A stretch of 64,000 bases of DNA from Deltaproteobacteria bacterium UBA6106 (GTDB lineage Bacteria > Desulfobacterota > Syntrophorhabdia > Syntrophorhabdales > Syntrophorhabdaceae). Made by a program: the position numbers and the translations under genes. The DNA lies in the NCBI GenBank assembly GCA_002428485.1, contig DIWM01000011.1:82080-146079 (forward strand), read 5' to 3'. Shown piece after piece: positions 57,249 through 64,000 of the stretch. The notes beneath the pieces are model-generated. The model ran no database searches. It was not told the origin of the DNA and was given only the letters and a program-made list of their open reading frames with translations. Each line of letters opens with the position of its first letter. The first letter of the stretch is position 1.

Positions 57249-58532
57249 ATGAAAAGTACGACGAAGATACTTGTCGTTGAGGACAACGTGCGCATCCTGA
57301 AAGACGTTGCCGGTCTCCTCAGATCGTCCGGCTACGAGGTGAGAGAGGCAGCAACGGGTAACGAATGTCTGCAGATAATCGCCGGGGATAAGCCGGACAT
57401 CGTTCTCCTCGACGTCTATCTCCCCGATACGTTCGGGTACGATGTGTGCAGGCAGATCAAATCAACACAAGGCTTTGAGGATGTGTGCGTAATCTACCTT
57501 TCGTCATCTCCAGCCACAGATGAAATGAAGATAACGGGTTTTGACGTCGGCGCTGACGATTATATTATCAGGCCAGTAAGCGACAAAGAGCTCCTCGCCC
57601 GCATCAGGTCAATGGAACGGATACACAAAACAGAAAAGAAGCTCAGGGAGTCGGAAGAGCGGTACCGGATCGCCATTGAATGTTCCAATGACGGCGTTGC
57701 CATCATCAAAAATGATCGGTACCGCTACGTCAATCAGCGTTTTGTAAAGATGTTCGGTTTCACAGATATCAAGGAGGCTGTAGGGAGCCACGTCAATTGC
57801 ATCGCCCATCCTGACGACAGGGAAAGACTTGCCGAAGAGATAGGGGACTGGGAAAGGGCGCTTCAGGACCCTCGCCTGTATGAATTCAAGGGCGTACGCA
57901 AAGACGGGACCGGGCTTTATATAGAGGCCTCCATAACCCATATGACCTACGACGGCGAGCTCGTTGTGCTCGCGCTGCTCCGCGATGTCACCGAACGTAA
58001 ACAGGCAGAGGAGACGATACGGGAGCTTGCCTACTACGACGCACTGACAGGATTGCCGAACAGGATACTCCTCCATGACCGTCTCACAATGACCCTGGCG
58101 CAGGCACAACGGACAGGCAGAAGCTCAGCTGTCATGATGCTTGACCTCGATAAGTTCAAGGAGGTCAACGACACCCTGGGGCATGCCGCGGGAGATATCT
58201 TGTTGAAGGCTGTGGCGGACAGGCTCACCGGCGCTTTACGCAAACACGATACCGTATCCCGCCTTGGCGGGGATGAGTTCATAGTCGTCATTCCCGAGGT
58301 TATAAACAAAGACGATCTGTCAATGCTCGCCCGGAAGATACTCGATGTCGTGCGGGCGCCCCTTGCGATAGATGAGCACAATGTCGCTGTCGGCTCAAGC
58401 ATTGGGATCGCCCTCTACCCCGATGACGGCACCGATATCGAAACATTGATGCAACACGCCGATGCTGCAATGTACAGGGCCAAGCAGTCAGGCCGGAACC
58501 AATACCGTTATTTCATGGAAGATCTCTCCTGA
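57249..58532 (+). CDS. Response regulator with PAS and diguanylate cyclase output
   Basis: 427 residues. Receiver domain with E11/D12 and D55 (IVLLDVYLPDTFG); a PAS domain at about 133-255 (YRIAIECSNDGVAIIKNDRYRYVNQRFVKMFG, VRKDGTGLYIEASITHM, LLRDVTERKQAEE) and a GGDEF domain at about 265-425 with the active RLGGDEF and an allosteric I-site RKHD five residues before it. It should make c-di-GMP, under product inhibition. Phosphorylation partner unknown. It stands alone after tupC and a repeat. Confidence 0.94.
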   Translation: MKSTTKILVVEDNVRILKDVAGLLRSSGYEVREAATGNECLQIIAGDKPDIVLLDVYLPDTFGYDVCRQIKSTQGFEDVCVIYLSSSPATDEMKITGFDVGADDYIIRPVSDKELLARIRSMERIHKTEKKLRESEERYRIAIECSNDGVAIIKNDRYRYVNQRFVKMFGFTDIKEAVGSHVNCIAHPDDRERLAEEIGDWERALQDPRLYEFKGVRKDGTGLYIEASITHMTYDGELVVLALLRDVTERKQAEETIRELAYYDALTGLPNRILLHDRLTMTLAQAQRTGRSSAVMMLDLDKFKEVNDTLGHAAGDILLKAVADRLTGALRKHDTVSRLGGDEFIVVIPEVINKDDLSMLARKILDVVRAPLAIDEHNVAVGSSIGIALYPDDGTDIETLMQHADAAMYRAKQSGRNQYRYFMEDLS

Positions 58533-58608
58533 GCCCTACCCTCCATTACTCACACTATTTTTCATACCCTTCCGGCACCTGACGGGGGAATGGAAAAAAA
58601 GGTGGGAC

Positions 58609-58749
58609 ATGACGGAAAACAAAGTCTGTTCGAAGTCCAAGGTTAAACGTACAAGGTTAAAGCTTTCCGGCGGTGGAAAGTTATTTACTTCAGGTAAAAG
58701 CCTTAATCAATGGGCTGAAGAGGTTTTAAATAAAGCCGCCCACGTTTAA
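58609..58749 (+). CDS. Possible 46-residue HicB-like antitoxin fragment
   Basis: The small frame MTENKVCSKSKVKRTRLKL...SGGGKLFTSGKSLNQWAEEVLNKAAHV has a C-terminal GKSLNQWAEEVLNKA that resembles the end of HicB/ribbon-helix-helix antitoxins (GxSLNxWxxxxLxxA). GGTGGG stands 8 nt upstream. The rest has no motif and includes a duplicated aaggttaaa string. It may be a remnant. The gap 58533-58981 contains nothing else I can support. Confidence 0.3.
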   Translation: MTENKVCSKSKVKRTRLKLSGGGKLFTSGKSLNQWAEEVLNKAAHV

Positions 58750-58981
58750 TGGCTTGACAACTTCCTGTAATGAAGTTTTAGAACCTACGTCCGACGTAAT
58801 CGGTAATCAACGCCACAAAGAAAAGGTTATTCATCGGAGTTAATGTCATCAAGTTAGAAAAATTTGAAAGACCGCTTAAATTTGCCAATTATTGATTGAA
58901 TAGTTTTGTTAAAATTGATAATAGCAATAAAACTATGTCATTATATAGACCCAGTCTGGGTTATTCATATGAAAAATATCT

Positions 58982-59983
58982 ATGAAGTTTATTATGATGC
59001 TCGTTCTTGACGCATCCGCGGTGTTGCTATCGTGGCTCGGTCGGCAAAATACACGCGCAGTCGCAGCGCTTGTTGTCATTGGTATCGCCATCCCGCCTAT
59101 CGGCGCCCTACTTAAACCGTTTGTCACCGAGGCAGTCTTTGTGCTCTTGTGTATTGCCTTCCTTCGCGTGGACACCGGAGCGTTTGTTGCCTGTATGAGA
59201 CACCCTGCTATAGTGCTTGCAGCAACAGCGTGGACATCCCTGGTGATCCCAATTTTGTTTGGCGTGTGTTGTCTCATCCTCGGTCTCAAAGATAGGTCCC
59301 CCGAACTCTTTCTAGCATTCATGCTGCAAGGGATTGCCTCGCCAATGATGGCAGCCCCTGCATTGGCCGCGTTGATGGGTTTAGATGCCACGCTCGTGCT
59401 TGTCACACTGATAACCAGCACGGCGCTGATTCCCTTTACGGCACCCTTATTTGCCCACGCCATCGTCGGACCTGTGCTCACAATTGCCCCATTGACACTC
59501 GGGACCAAGTTGTTTGCGATTCTCGCAGGTTCCGCTCTTGTCGGTTTAACCGTGCGCCGGATTACCGGCCTTGCTGCTATTGAGCGGCAGAAGGAGAGGA
59601 TCGACGGCCTCAACATTCTTGTCCTTTTCGTCTTTGTGGCGGCCATCATGGAAAGTGTCGCCGCTCGCTTTCTCGCTGCGCCGATGATCACAATCGGCCT
59701 CGCTGCGTTTGCCTTCGTGGTCTTCTTCGCAGTGTTTTGCCTAACTACTCTCCTTTTCGTATTTGCGGGCCGGGAGCGCGCGTTTACGCTCGGATTCATG
59801 GCTTCACAACGCAACATGGGGCTGATGCTGGCGGCGACTGGTGGGGCTTTGCCCGACCTCACTTGGCTGTATTTCGCGCTTTCCCAGTTCCCCATCTATC
59901 TGTCGCCAAACCTGCTTCAACTGCTGGTGCGGCGGGTACTCTCTCGGCCACAGATTGTTAAAGGACTACGGAGACGTAAATGA
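58982..59983 (+). CDS. BASS-family (bile acid:sodium symporter-like) transporter
   Basis: 333 residues, almost entirely hydrophobic with nine to ten membrane helices. The motif QGIASPMMAAPALAALMGLDATLVLVTLITSTALIPFTAP is the SBF/arsenite-permease-like crossover region, and RAFTLGFMASQRNMGLMLAA is the second. Substrate of such distant BASS proteins is unknown. Codon use is different from the window's main part: CGC/CGG arginine codons dominate and AGG is rare, so lateral acquisition is likely. No ribosome binding site of strength is seen. No partner gene is adjacent. Confidence 0.75.
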   Translation: MKFIMMLVLDASAVLLSWLGRQNTRAVAALVVIGIAIPPIGALLKPFVTEAVFVLLCIAFLRVDTGAFVACMRHPAIVLAATAWTSLVIPILFGVCCLILGLKDRSPELFLAFMLQGIASPMMAAPALAALMGLDATLVLVTLITSTALIPFTAPLFAHAIVGPVLTIAPLTLGTKLFAILAGSALVGLTVRRITGLAAIERQKERIDGLNILVLFVFVAAIMESVAARFLAAPMITIGLAAFAFVVFFAVFCLTTLLFVFAGRERAFTLGFMASQRNMGLMLAATGGALPDLTWLYFALSQFPIYLSPNLLQLLVRRVLSRPQIVKGLRRRK

Positions 59984-60228
59984 AATATGAACATTTGGAT
60001 AATACCGGAAGCACCTGCATCGTGGGGCAGCGGGGACGCTCTTAACATGTTGACATATTATTCCATTTCATCCCGCAATCTACAACTTTCCATTACTTGC
60101 CCCATTCAAGATTGGTAGGTGACAATTCACACCTGCAACTTCATGTCCAGCCCAGATGGCCCTTCGTAACTATCTGTTTCTATCATATACTATATATCCC
60201 CAAAGGCCCGGCATGAAGGGAGGTATAT
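59984..60228. other. Gap between transporter and recombinase, no feature seen
   Basis: 245 bp with no open frame of note, no tandem repeat of the heptad type and no hairpin beyond short ones. The ribosome binding site aagggagg of the recombinase lies at its end. Confidence 0.5.
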
Positions 60229-61067
60229 ATGAACGCAAGAGAAGCAATTTCATTATTTAGACATTACCAGCAGTAGAACCATAGAAAAGGACTGCAGCAA
60301 GCTACAGATCTTTGTTACAGCGCTTCGAACACTCTATGCCGATCGTAATCTCGATTCCATAAAGCCGGATGAAATCTACCATTTCCTGGAGCATATGACG
60401 GGGAACTCTGCTAAATCCACCAGAAGGTTACGCTATGCCCAACTGAAGGCCTTTTTCAACTTCATCATCGAAAAATGCTACCCTGACCTTAAGAACCCCT
60501 GCAATGCTCCCCTGCTTTCCAAGACATTCAGGTTGCCGAGGCAGACACCGAAGACGATCCTTGAGAAAGAACTCGTCGATGAGATGGTCTACGACACAAA
60601 GAATCAGAGAAACAGGCTGATGCTCGAACTTATGGCGCGCTGCGGGTTGAGGATCGGCGAACTGCTCAATATTAGAGCATCGGACGTCTCAGAAAGAAAG
60701 CTTACGATTAAAGGTCCGAAGTCGGGGAACGAATCGGAGGTAGCCTTCATGCCGGAACAGGTCGCGAGACGGCTCAGCGAATATATATCACGCAATAATG
60801 TTCCGTCTGGTATGCGTGTATTCCCCCATCTGCTGCTCTACGGCAAGGACCCTCATAAAGAAGCTCGGTAAAAAGCTGCATATGAGTATCTCCCCCCACG
60901 ACCTCCGGAGGTATTCTGCAACCTATGCGAGCCGGAACGGAATACCGTTAGAAATCGTGTCAAAGGTTATACTGCGGCATCAGGACTTAAAAACAACACA
61001 GGTCTATCTGGGTAAGGTCAGTGACCAGGAGGCTATACGCTGGATAGCTATTCTCCACGGGAAATAG
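60229..61067 (+). pseudogene. Tyrosine recombinase (integrase), two frameshifts
   Basis: A complete tyrosine recombinase can be read across three frames. Start ATG 60229 behind AGGGAGG; its frame stops at 60274, but a neighbouring frame from about 60250 continues the core-binding domain (SRTIEKDCSKLQIFVTAL...). The catalytic domain follows with LMARCGLRIGELL (Arg), then a shift at the CCCCC of 60823-60827 (one extra C) leads to SISPHDLRRYSATYA (H-x-x-R) and LRHQDLKTTQVYLG (His and nucleophile Tyr). Repaired length about 279 residues. Both shifts may be real inactivation or sequencing errors; the homopolymer shift is the more suspicious. The flanking repeats described below suggest it moved or moves cassettes. 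Confidence 0.75.
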
Positions 61068-61071
61068 TGCA

Positions 61072-61223
61072 GATTACCGGTTGAAACAGTATGGTCTTTG
61101 GGGACTGTCTTTTTTCTTCATGAACAGATTCTGCGGCTGACCGGTTGTGTTGTTTTATATGTTACGGGGCGTAATCTTATACCAGCAACCTAAGTACCGC
61201 CTTGCTCCTTTCAACCGGTAATC
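61072..61223. repeat. 15-bp inverted repeat GATTACCGGTTGAAA / TTTCAACCGGTAATC
   Basis: Copy 1 at 61072-61086, exact reverse complement at 61209-61223, starting 5 bp after the recombinase stop. The inner 122 bp contain a related agctgaccggttgtg-like string near 61136. Candidate recombination sites of the adjacent integrase. Confidence 0.75.
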
Positions 61224-61268
61224 CTCATAAAATCACCAATGACCTTGCATTGTATATGAAAAACTTAC

Positions 61269-61297
61269 TTGACAAAGGTTAACATCCAAGTTAACAT
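61269..61297 (+). promoter_or_regulatory. higBA promoter with tandem GTTAACAT operator
   Basis: TTGACA at 61269-61274 and TAACAT at 61292-61297 (17-bp spacer). Two direct GTTAACAT copies at 61278-61285 and 61290-61297 overlap the promoter, a typical site for HigA autoregulation. The toxin start GTG 61304 is 6 nt after the -10 without Shine-Dalgarno. Confidence 0.6.
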
Positions 61298-61303
61298 TGT
61301 TTA

Positions 61304-61660
61304 GTGAAAAGAGCTGTTACGTTCTATACGACGGTTAGCGGAAACCGCCCGATAAAGGAGTTTCTTGATTCGTTACCGGCAAAAGCTGCACAGAAAGTAA
61401 CATGGGTTTTGAGTCTGTTGGAGGATTTGGATATTGTCCCTTCTTCATATTTCAAAAAACTTGTCGGCACTGAAGAAATATGGGGGTGTAGAATTCAATC
61501 CGGTTCAAACACATATCGCATATTCTGTTTTTTTCTCGGTAACTCCGTAGTCGTTCTGACACATGGACTGGTAAAAAAAACTCAGAAAACACCGAAACAG
61601 GAGATAGAAAAGGCAGAAACATATAGGAAAGATTTTTTAAAGAGGAGGATGAAACCATGA
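61304..61660 (+). CDS. higB: RelE/HigB-type toxin (phage Gp49-like)
   Basis: 118 residues, Gp49/HigB family mRNA interferase: VTFYTTVSGNRPIKEFLDSLP, KVTWVLSLLEDLDI, YFKKLVGTEEIWGCRIQSGSNTYRIFCFFLGNSVVVLTHGLVKKTQKTPKQEIEKAETYRKDF. The pattern R-I-x-C/F-F then HGxxKKTxKTPxxEIxxA is diagnostic for the family, which cuts mRNA at the ribosome. GTG start without Shine-Dalgarno, probably leaderless. Overlaps its antitoxin gene by 4 bp (ATGA). Confidence 0.9.
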   Translation: MKRAVTFYTTVSGNRPIKEFLDSLPAKAAQKVTWVLSLLEDLDIVPSSYFKKLVGTEEIWGCRIQSGSNTYRIFCFFLGNSVVVLTHGLVKKTQKTPKQEIEKAETYRKDFLKRRMKP

Positions 61661-61932
61661 GCGATCTTAAAAAATATATTGATAAGAGAAAAAAAATAGA
61701 TAAGGAATTTGCTGAAGGATACAAAAAAGGCTATGAACAGTTTAAAATCGGGGTAATGCTTCGTCAGGCTCGTGAGTCAGCAGGTTTAACGCAGGAAGAG
61801 TTGGCCCTCAGGCTCAACACCCGAAAAACCGCAATTTCGAGAATCGAGAACCACGCAGAAGACATCAAACTGTCAACCCTGGAGCGTTTTGCAGCAGCAC
61901 TCGGGAAGCAATTACGTTTACAGATTTCTTAA
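61657..61932 (+). CDS. higA: HigA-type antitoxin with XRE helix-turn-helix
   Basis: 91 residues. N-terminal charged helix (KKYIDKRKKIDKEFAEGYKKGYEQFK) that covers the toxin, then an XRE helix-turn-helix (VMLRQARESAGLTQEELALRLNTRKTAISRIENHAEDIKLSTLERFAAALG). Neutralises the HigB toxin and represses the operon. The order toxin then antitoxin and the ATGA overlap are typical of HigBA. Confidence 0.92.
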   Translation: MSDLKKYIDKRKKIDKEFAEGYKKGYEQFKIGVMLRQARESAGLTQEELALRLNTRKTAISRIENHAEDIKLSTLERFAAALGKQLRLQIS

Positions 61933-62007
61933 CACAAAGGTTCGATTTGTCGCTTCATAAAGTCTTCCTGAACTAAACAACCATGAAATCTAATTATTTA
62001 TCTGCGC

Positions 62008-62022
62008 TTTCAAGCGGTAATC
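62008..62022. repeat. Third copy of the recombinase-associated repeat, TTTCAAGCGGTAATC
   Basis: One mismatch from TTTCAACCGGTAATC at 61209-61223, same orientation. The two copies enclose higBA, as the ends of a cassette would. The gap 61933-62217 is otherwise A/T-rich and shows no gene. Confidence 0.65.
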
Positions 62023-62217
62023 ATTATTGACTGTAATTTTGTTTTTGTTGTTTTCTCTTGATATACAGCACTTCAAATAGTACTGGTCAATACCAAATGA
62101 TTTTATTGACATTTATTTAGTAAAATATCAAAATATAAAAAATATTGCATAAAGAAGGGGAAAGATAGAGGTATTATTTTAATTCGTTAAGGATATTCCC
62201 ACGCTTAAGAGGAATTT

Positions 62218-63216
62218 ATGGATAAACCTTTGTGCGTGTTGGTTGTTGAAGATTCAGAAGATGATGTCGCCCCAATGCTACACACCCTGCGCCGTGAAGG
62301 CTATGAGGTCCGCTACACAGTAGTGGATACTCCGGTTGCCATGCGCACTGCATTAGAAAGCCAGGATTGGGATGTGATCACTGCTGACCACGCCATGCCG
62401 CACTTCAGCGCCCCGGAGGCCTTGGCACTTTCTAGGAAATTACGCCCAGACGTGCCGTTCATCATCGTATCCGGAGAAATTGATCTCAATTTGGCTGTTT
62501 CTCTGATGAGAGATGGTGCACAGGATTACATACAAAAACGTGAATTGCCCCGCTTGGTTCCGGCGATTGAACGTGAATTGCGCGAGGCAGAGGTGCGCCG
62601 AGAGCGCCAACGGATGCAGGATGCGTTGGAAATTTCAGAAACTCGTTACCGGCGTCTCTTCGAAACGGCCCAGGATGGGATATTGATTCTCGATGCAGAC
62701 ACAGGTCAGATATTAGACGTGAACCCATTCCTGATGGAAATGCTGGGCTATTCTAAGGAAGCTTTTTTAGGAAAGAAGCTGTGGGAAATCGGTGCCATCC
62801 AAGACAAGGAGGCATCCAAGACTGCTTTCGGAGAATTACAGAGCAAAGGCTATATCCGTTATGAAGACATGCCGCTTGAAACAAGCGTTGGACAACTCGT
62901 TTCTGTTGAGTTTGTCAGCAACATCTATGCTATCGATCATACAAAAGTTGCGCAATGCAACATCCGCAATATCACCGATCGTAAGCAGGTTGAGGAGGAA
63001 CGGGAGAAGCTTATCCTTGAACTCAGGGAAGCGCTTTCTCGAGTCAAGGCGTTAAGTGGGTTGCTCCCCACGTGCGCTTACTGTAAAAAAATACGCAATG
63101 ACAAAGGGGAATGGGAACAGATAGAAGTCTACATAAAAGAACATTCGGAAGCGCATTTTACCCATGGTATCTGCCCGGAGTGTAAAGCAAAATTGTATTC
63201 TGAAGAAAGTAAATGA
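62218..63216 (+). CDS. Response regulator-PAS protein with Cys-rich C-terminal tail
   Basis: 332 residues. Receiver domain with acidic E11/D12 region and D57 (TADHAMP), a PAS domain at about 143-265 (RYRRLFETAQDGILILDADTGQILDVNPFLMEMLG), a short coiled coil, then the tail LSGLLPTCAYCKKIRNDKGEWEQIEVYIKEHSEAHFTHGICPECKAKLYSEE. The tail has two Cys pairs (CAYC and CPEC) and is a recurrent ending in sensory proteins of anaerobes, where it probably binds zinc or a cluster. There is no kinase or cyclase, so it is a relay or scaffold. Arginine codons are CGC/CGT, unlike the core region. Confidence 0.8.
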   Translation: MDKPLCVLVVEDSEDDVAPMLHTLRREGYEVRYTVVDTPVAMRTALESQDWDVITADHAMPHFSAPEALALSRKLRPDVPFIIVSGEIDLNLAVSLMRDGAQDYIQKRELPRLVPAIERELREAEVRRERQRMQDALEISETRYRRLFETAQDGILILDADTGQILDVNPFLMEMLGYSKEAFLGKKLWEIGAIQDKEASKTAFGELQSKGYIRYEDMPLETSVGQLVSVEFVSNIYAIDHTKVAQCNIRNITDRKQVEEEREKLILELREALSRVKALSGLLPTCAYCKKIRNDKGEWEQIEVYIKEHSEAHFTHGICPECKAKLYSEESK

Positions 63217-63358
63217 ATATTTATGTTCTTTGCTGAGTTCATCCAATAATCCGCAACCTTAATTTTAATGTCTTATGCAACATTGTAGGTGAAAAGGTAT
63301 CCTGTGCCGATTCGGATTCGTTTAGAGAGCGAGGCGACGAGTCGGAGGGAACCGGAAG

Positions 63359-63374
63359 CGTATTCGCTAATACG
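63359..63374. repeat. Small hairpin CGTATT-CGCT-AATACG in the gap before the GH94 gene
   Basis: 6-bp perfect stem with a 4-nt loop in the 189-bp gap 63217-63405, surrounded by a purine-rich stretch (agcgaggcgacgagtcggag) reminiscent of, but not clearly homologous to, the hairpin insert at 44.5 kb. Confidence 0.5.
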
Positions 63375-63405
63375 TTGAGGATTCGCGACGACGCGGGCAA
63401 CGAAG

Positions 63406-64000
63406 CTACACTGGACTAAGCCGGATTGGCACCATGACCACTTCCACTATATGCTCAACACGATCATCAACAAGATATATGGCATTGTCGTGTTGCTTGA
63501 CACCATCGACGGTCACACCCGCTTCGCTTTCGCCGGAGGGTGTTTGCCGGACAGTGACATGGTAGATAGTCTCCCGGTACCGGTAATGCACCTTGAATAT
63601 CTCCCAATCCGCAGGGAGGCATGGCTCAAAACGGAGTTTGTCTACCTCAAGCCGGAGCCCCAGGAGCGATTCCACGATCAGCCGGTACATCCATCCGGCC
63701 GATCCCGTGTACCATGTCCATCCTCCGCGGCCACTGTGCGGCGAGACCGCATACACGTCGGCTGCGACGACATAGGGTTCTGCTTTGTATTTTTCAATCT
63801 CCTCGCTGGACCTCCCATGGTTCACCGGGTTGATCATTGCCAGCAGTTCCCAGGCATGCTGTCCGTCGCCCAATGCAGCAAATGCCATCGCTGCCCAGAT
63901 CGCCCCATGGGTGTACTGCCCGCCGTTTTCCCGAACCCCGGGGACGTATCCCTTAATATAGCCGGGGTTTAAACTGGACTTGTCGAAGGGCGGGTCCAGC
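63406..64000 (-). CDS. GH94-type glycoside phosphorylase/cyclic glucan synthase C-terminus, partial
   Basis: The stop is at 63406 and the frame stays open through the window end, so only about 198 C-terminal residues are seen. The part near the edge reads GYIKGYVPGVRENGGQYTHG (GH94 catalytic region, with ENGGQYTHG), then AIWAAMAFAALGDGQHAWELLAMINPVNHG, YVVAADVYAVSPHSGRGGWTWYTGSAGWMYR and the C-terminal LRFEPCLPADWEIFKVHYRYRETIYHVTV. Cellobiose/chitobiose phosphorylases and NdvB-type cyclic beta-1,2-glucan synthases share this end; the missing 5' part decides. Confidence 0.9.
   Translation of the reverse strand, partial: LDPPFDKSSLNPGYIKGYVPGVRENGGQYTHGAIWAAMAFAALGDGQHAWELLAMINPVNHGRSSEEIEKYKAEPYVVAADVYAVSPHSGRGGWTWYTGSAGWMYRLIVESLLGLRLEVDKLRFEPCLPADWEIFKVHYRYRETIYHVTVRQTPSGESEAGVTVDGVKQHDNAIYLVDDRVEHIVEVVMVPIRLSPV

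Noticed and set aside
60229..62022. Classical integron (intI, attI, attC)
   Set aside because: The recombinase lacks the IntI-specific extra motif region and the 15-bp repeats do not have the attC R/L box architecture.

Overview
The window looks like a chromosomal segment of a strictly anaerobic, probably syntrophic or aromatic-degrading Gram-negative bacterium of the former Deltaproteobacteria, plausibly Syntrophorhabdus-like. This is an inference from gene content, not a database match. Pointers are two BadF/BcrA-type Fe-S ATPases of the benzoyl-CoA reductase kind, a thiolase plus DUF35 pair, two tungstate/molybdate uptake systems, a LemA-TPM-TPM cluster, many response regulators and heavy use of AGG for arginine. 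About 65 genes, two tRNA genes (Gly-CCC, Glu-CTC) and one clear terminator can be supported.

Layout. 0-8 kb: trkAH potassium uptake, the two benzoyl-CoA-reductase-like ATPases (minus strand), ruvX-mltG, thiolase-DUF35. 8-19 kb: HD-domain protein, TPM/TPM/LemA, carboxymuconolactone decarboxylase-like protein, recD2, a response regulator-adenylate cyclase overlapping rel/spoT, rpmB. 19-30 kb: DUF192 and DedA (minus), then a long plus-strand housekeeping run thiL, yhaM-like, rsmE, DUF218-like, dprA, topA, trmFO, bioB. 30-37 kb: pilC/gspF, htrA, a histidine kinase/response regulator pair, a membrane-bound spermidine-synthase-like protein, tRNA-Gly and a Cys-rich membrane protein. 38-44 kb: thioredoxin reductase, then PfkB kinase, formyltransferase, EhaR-like HAD phosphatase, degenerate amidase-like protein, rph and rdgB, with a PPC protein convergent. 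44-49 kb: tRNA-Glu, a repeat-rich gap, tatA, sua5, lipoprotein, zinc-ribbon protein, ftsY, prmA. 49-57 kb: a metal-oxyanion locus with an HTH-PBP regulator, Mop protein, WtpABC, two different TupA proteins, TupB and TupC. 57-64 kb: a diguanylate cyclase response regulator, then an accessory tail with different codon use: a BASS-type transporter, a frameshifted tyrosine recombinase, a HigBA toxin-antitoxin pair between repeats, a response regulator-PAS protein and the end of a GH94-type gene.

The most striking feature is not a gene. Nearly every intergenic gap from about 9 kb to 57 kb carries degenerate tandem repeats with a strict 7-bp period (9 bp in a few), in at least eight unrelated sequence families. 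They form inverted arms that can be nested inside one another and that run into gene ends, supplying stop codons, C-termini, a signal-peptide segment and possibly start codons. One composite element occurs in both orientations. Another is present empty at 57.0 kb and interrupted at 44.4 kb by a roughly 290-bp hairpin-rich insert, so this part of the genome seems shaped by a layered, mobile or self-expanding repeat system.
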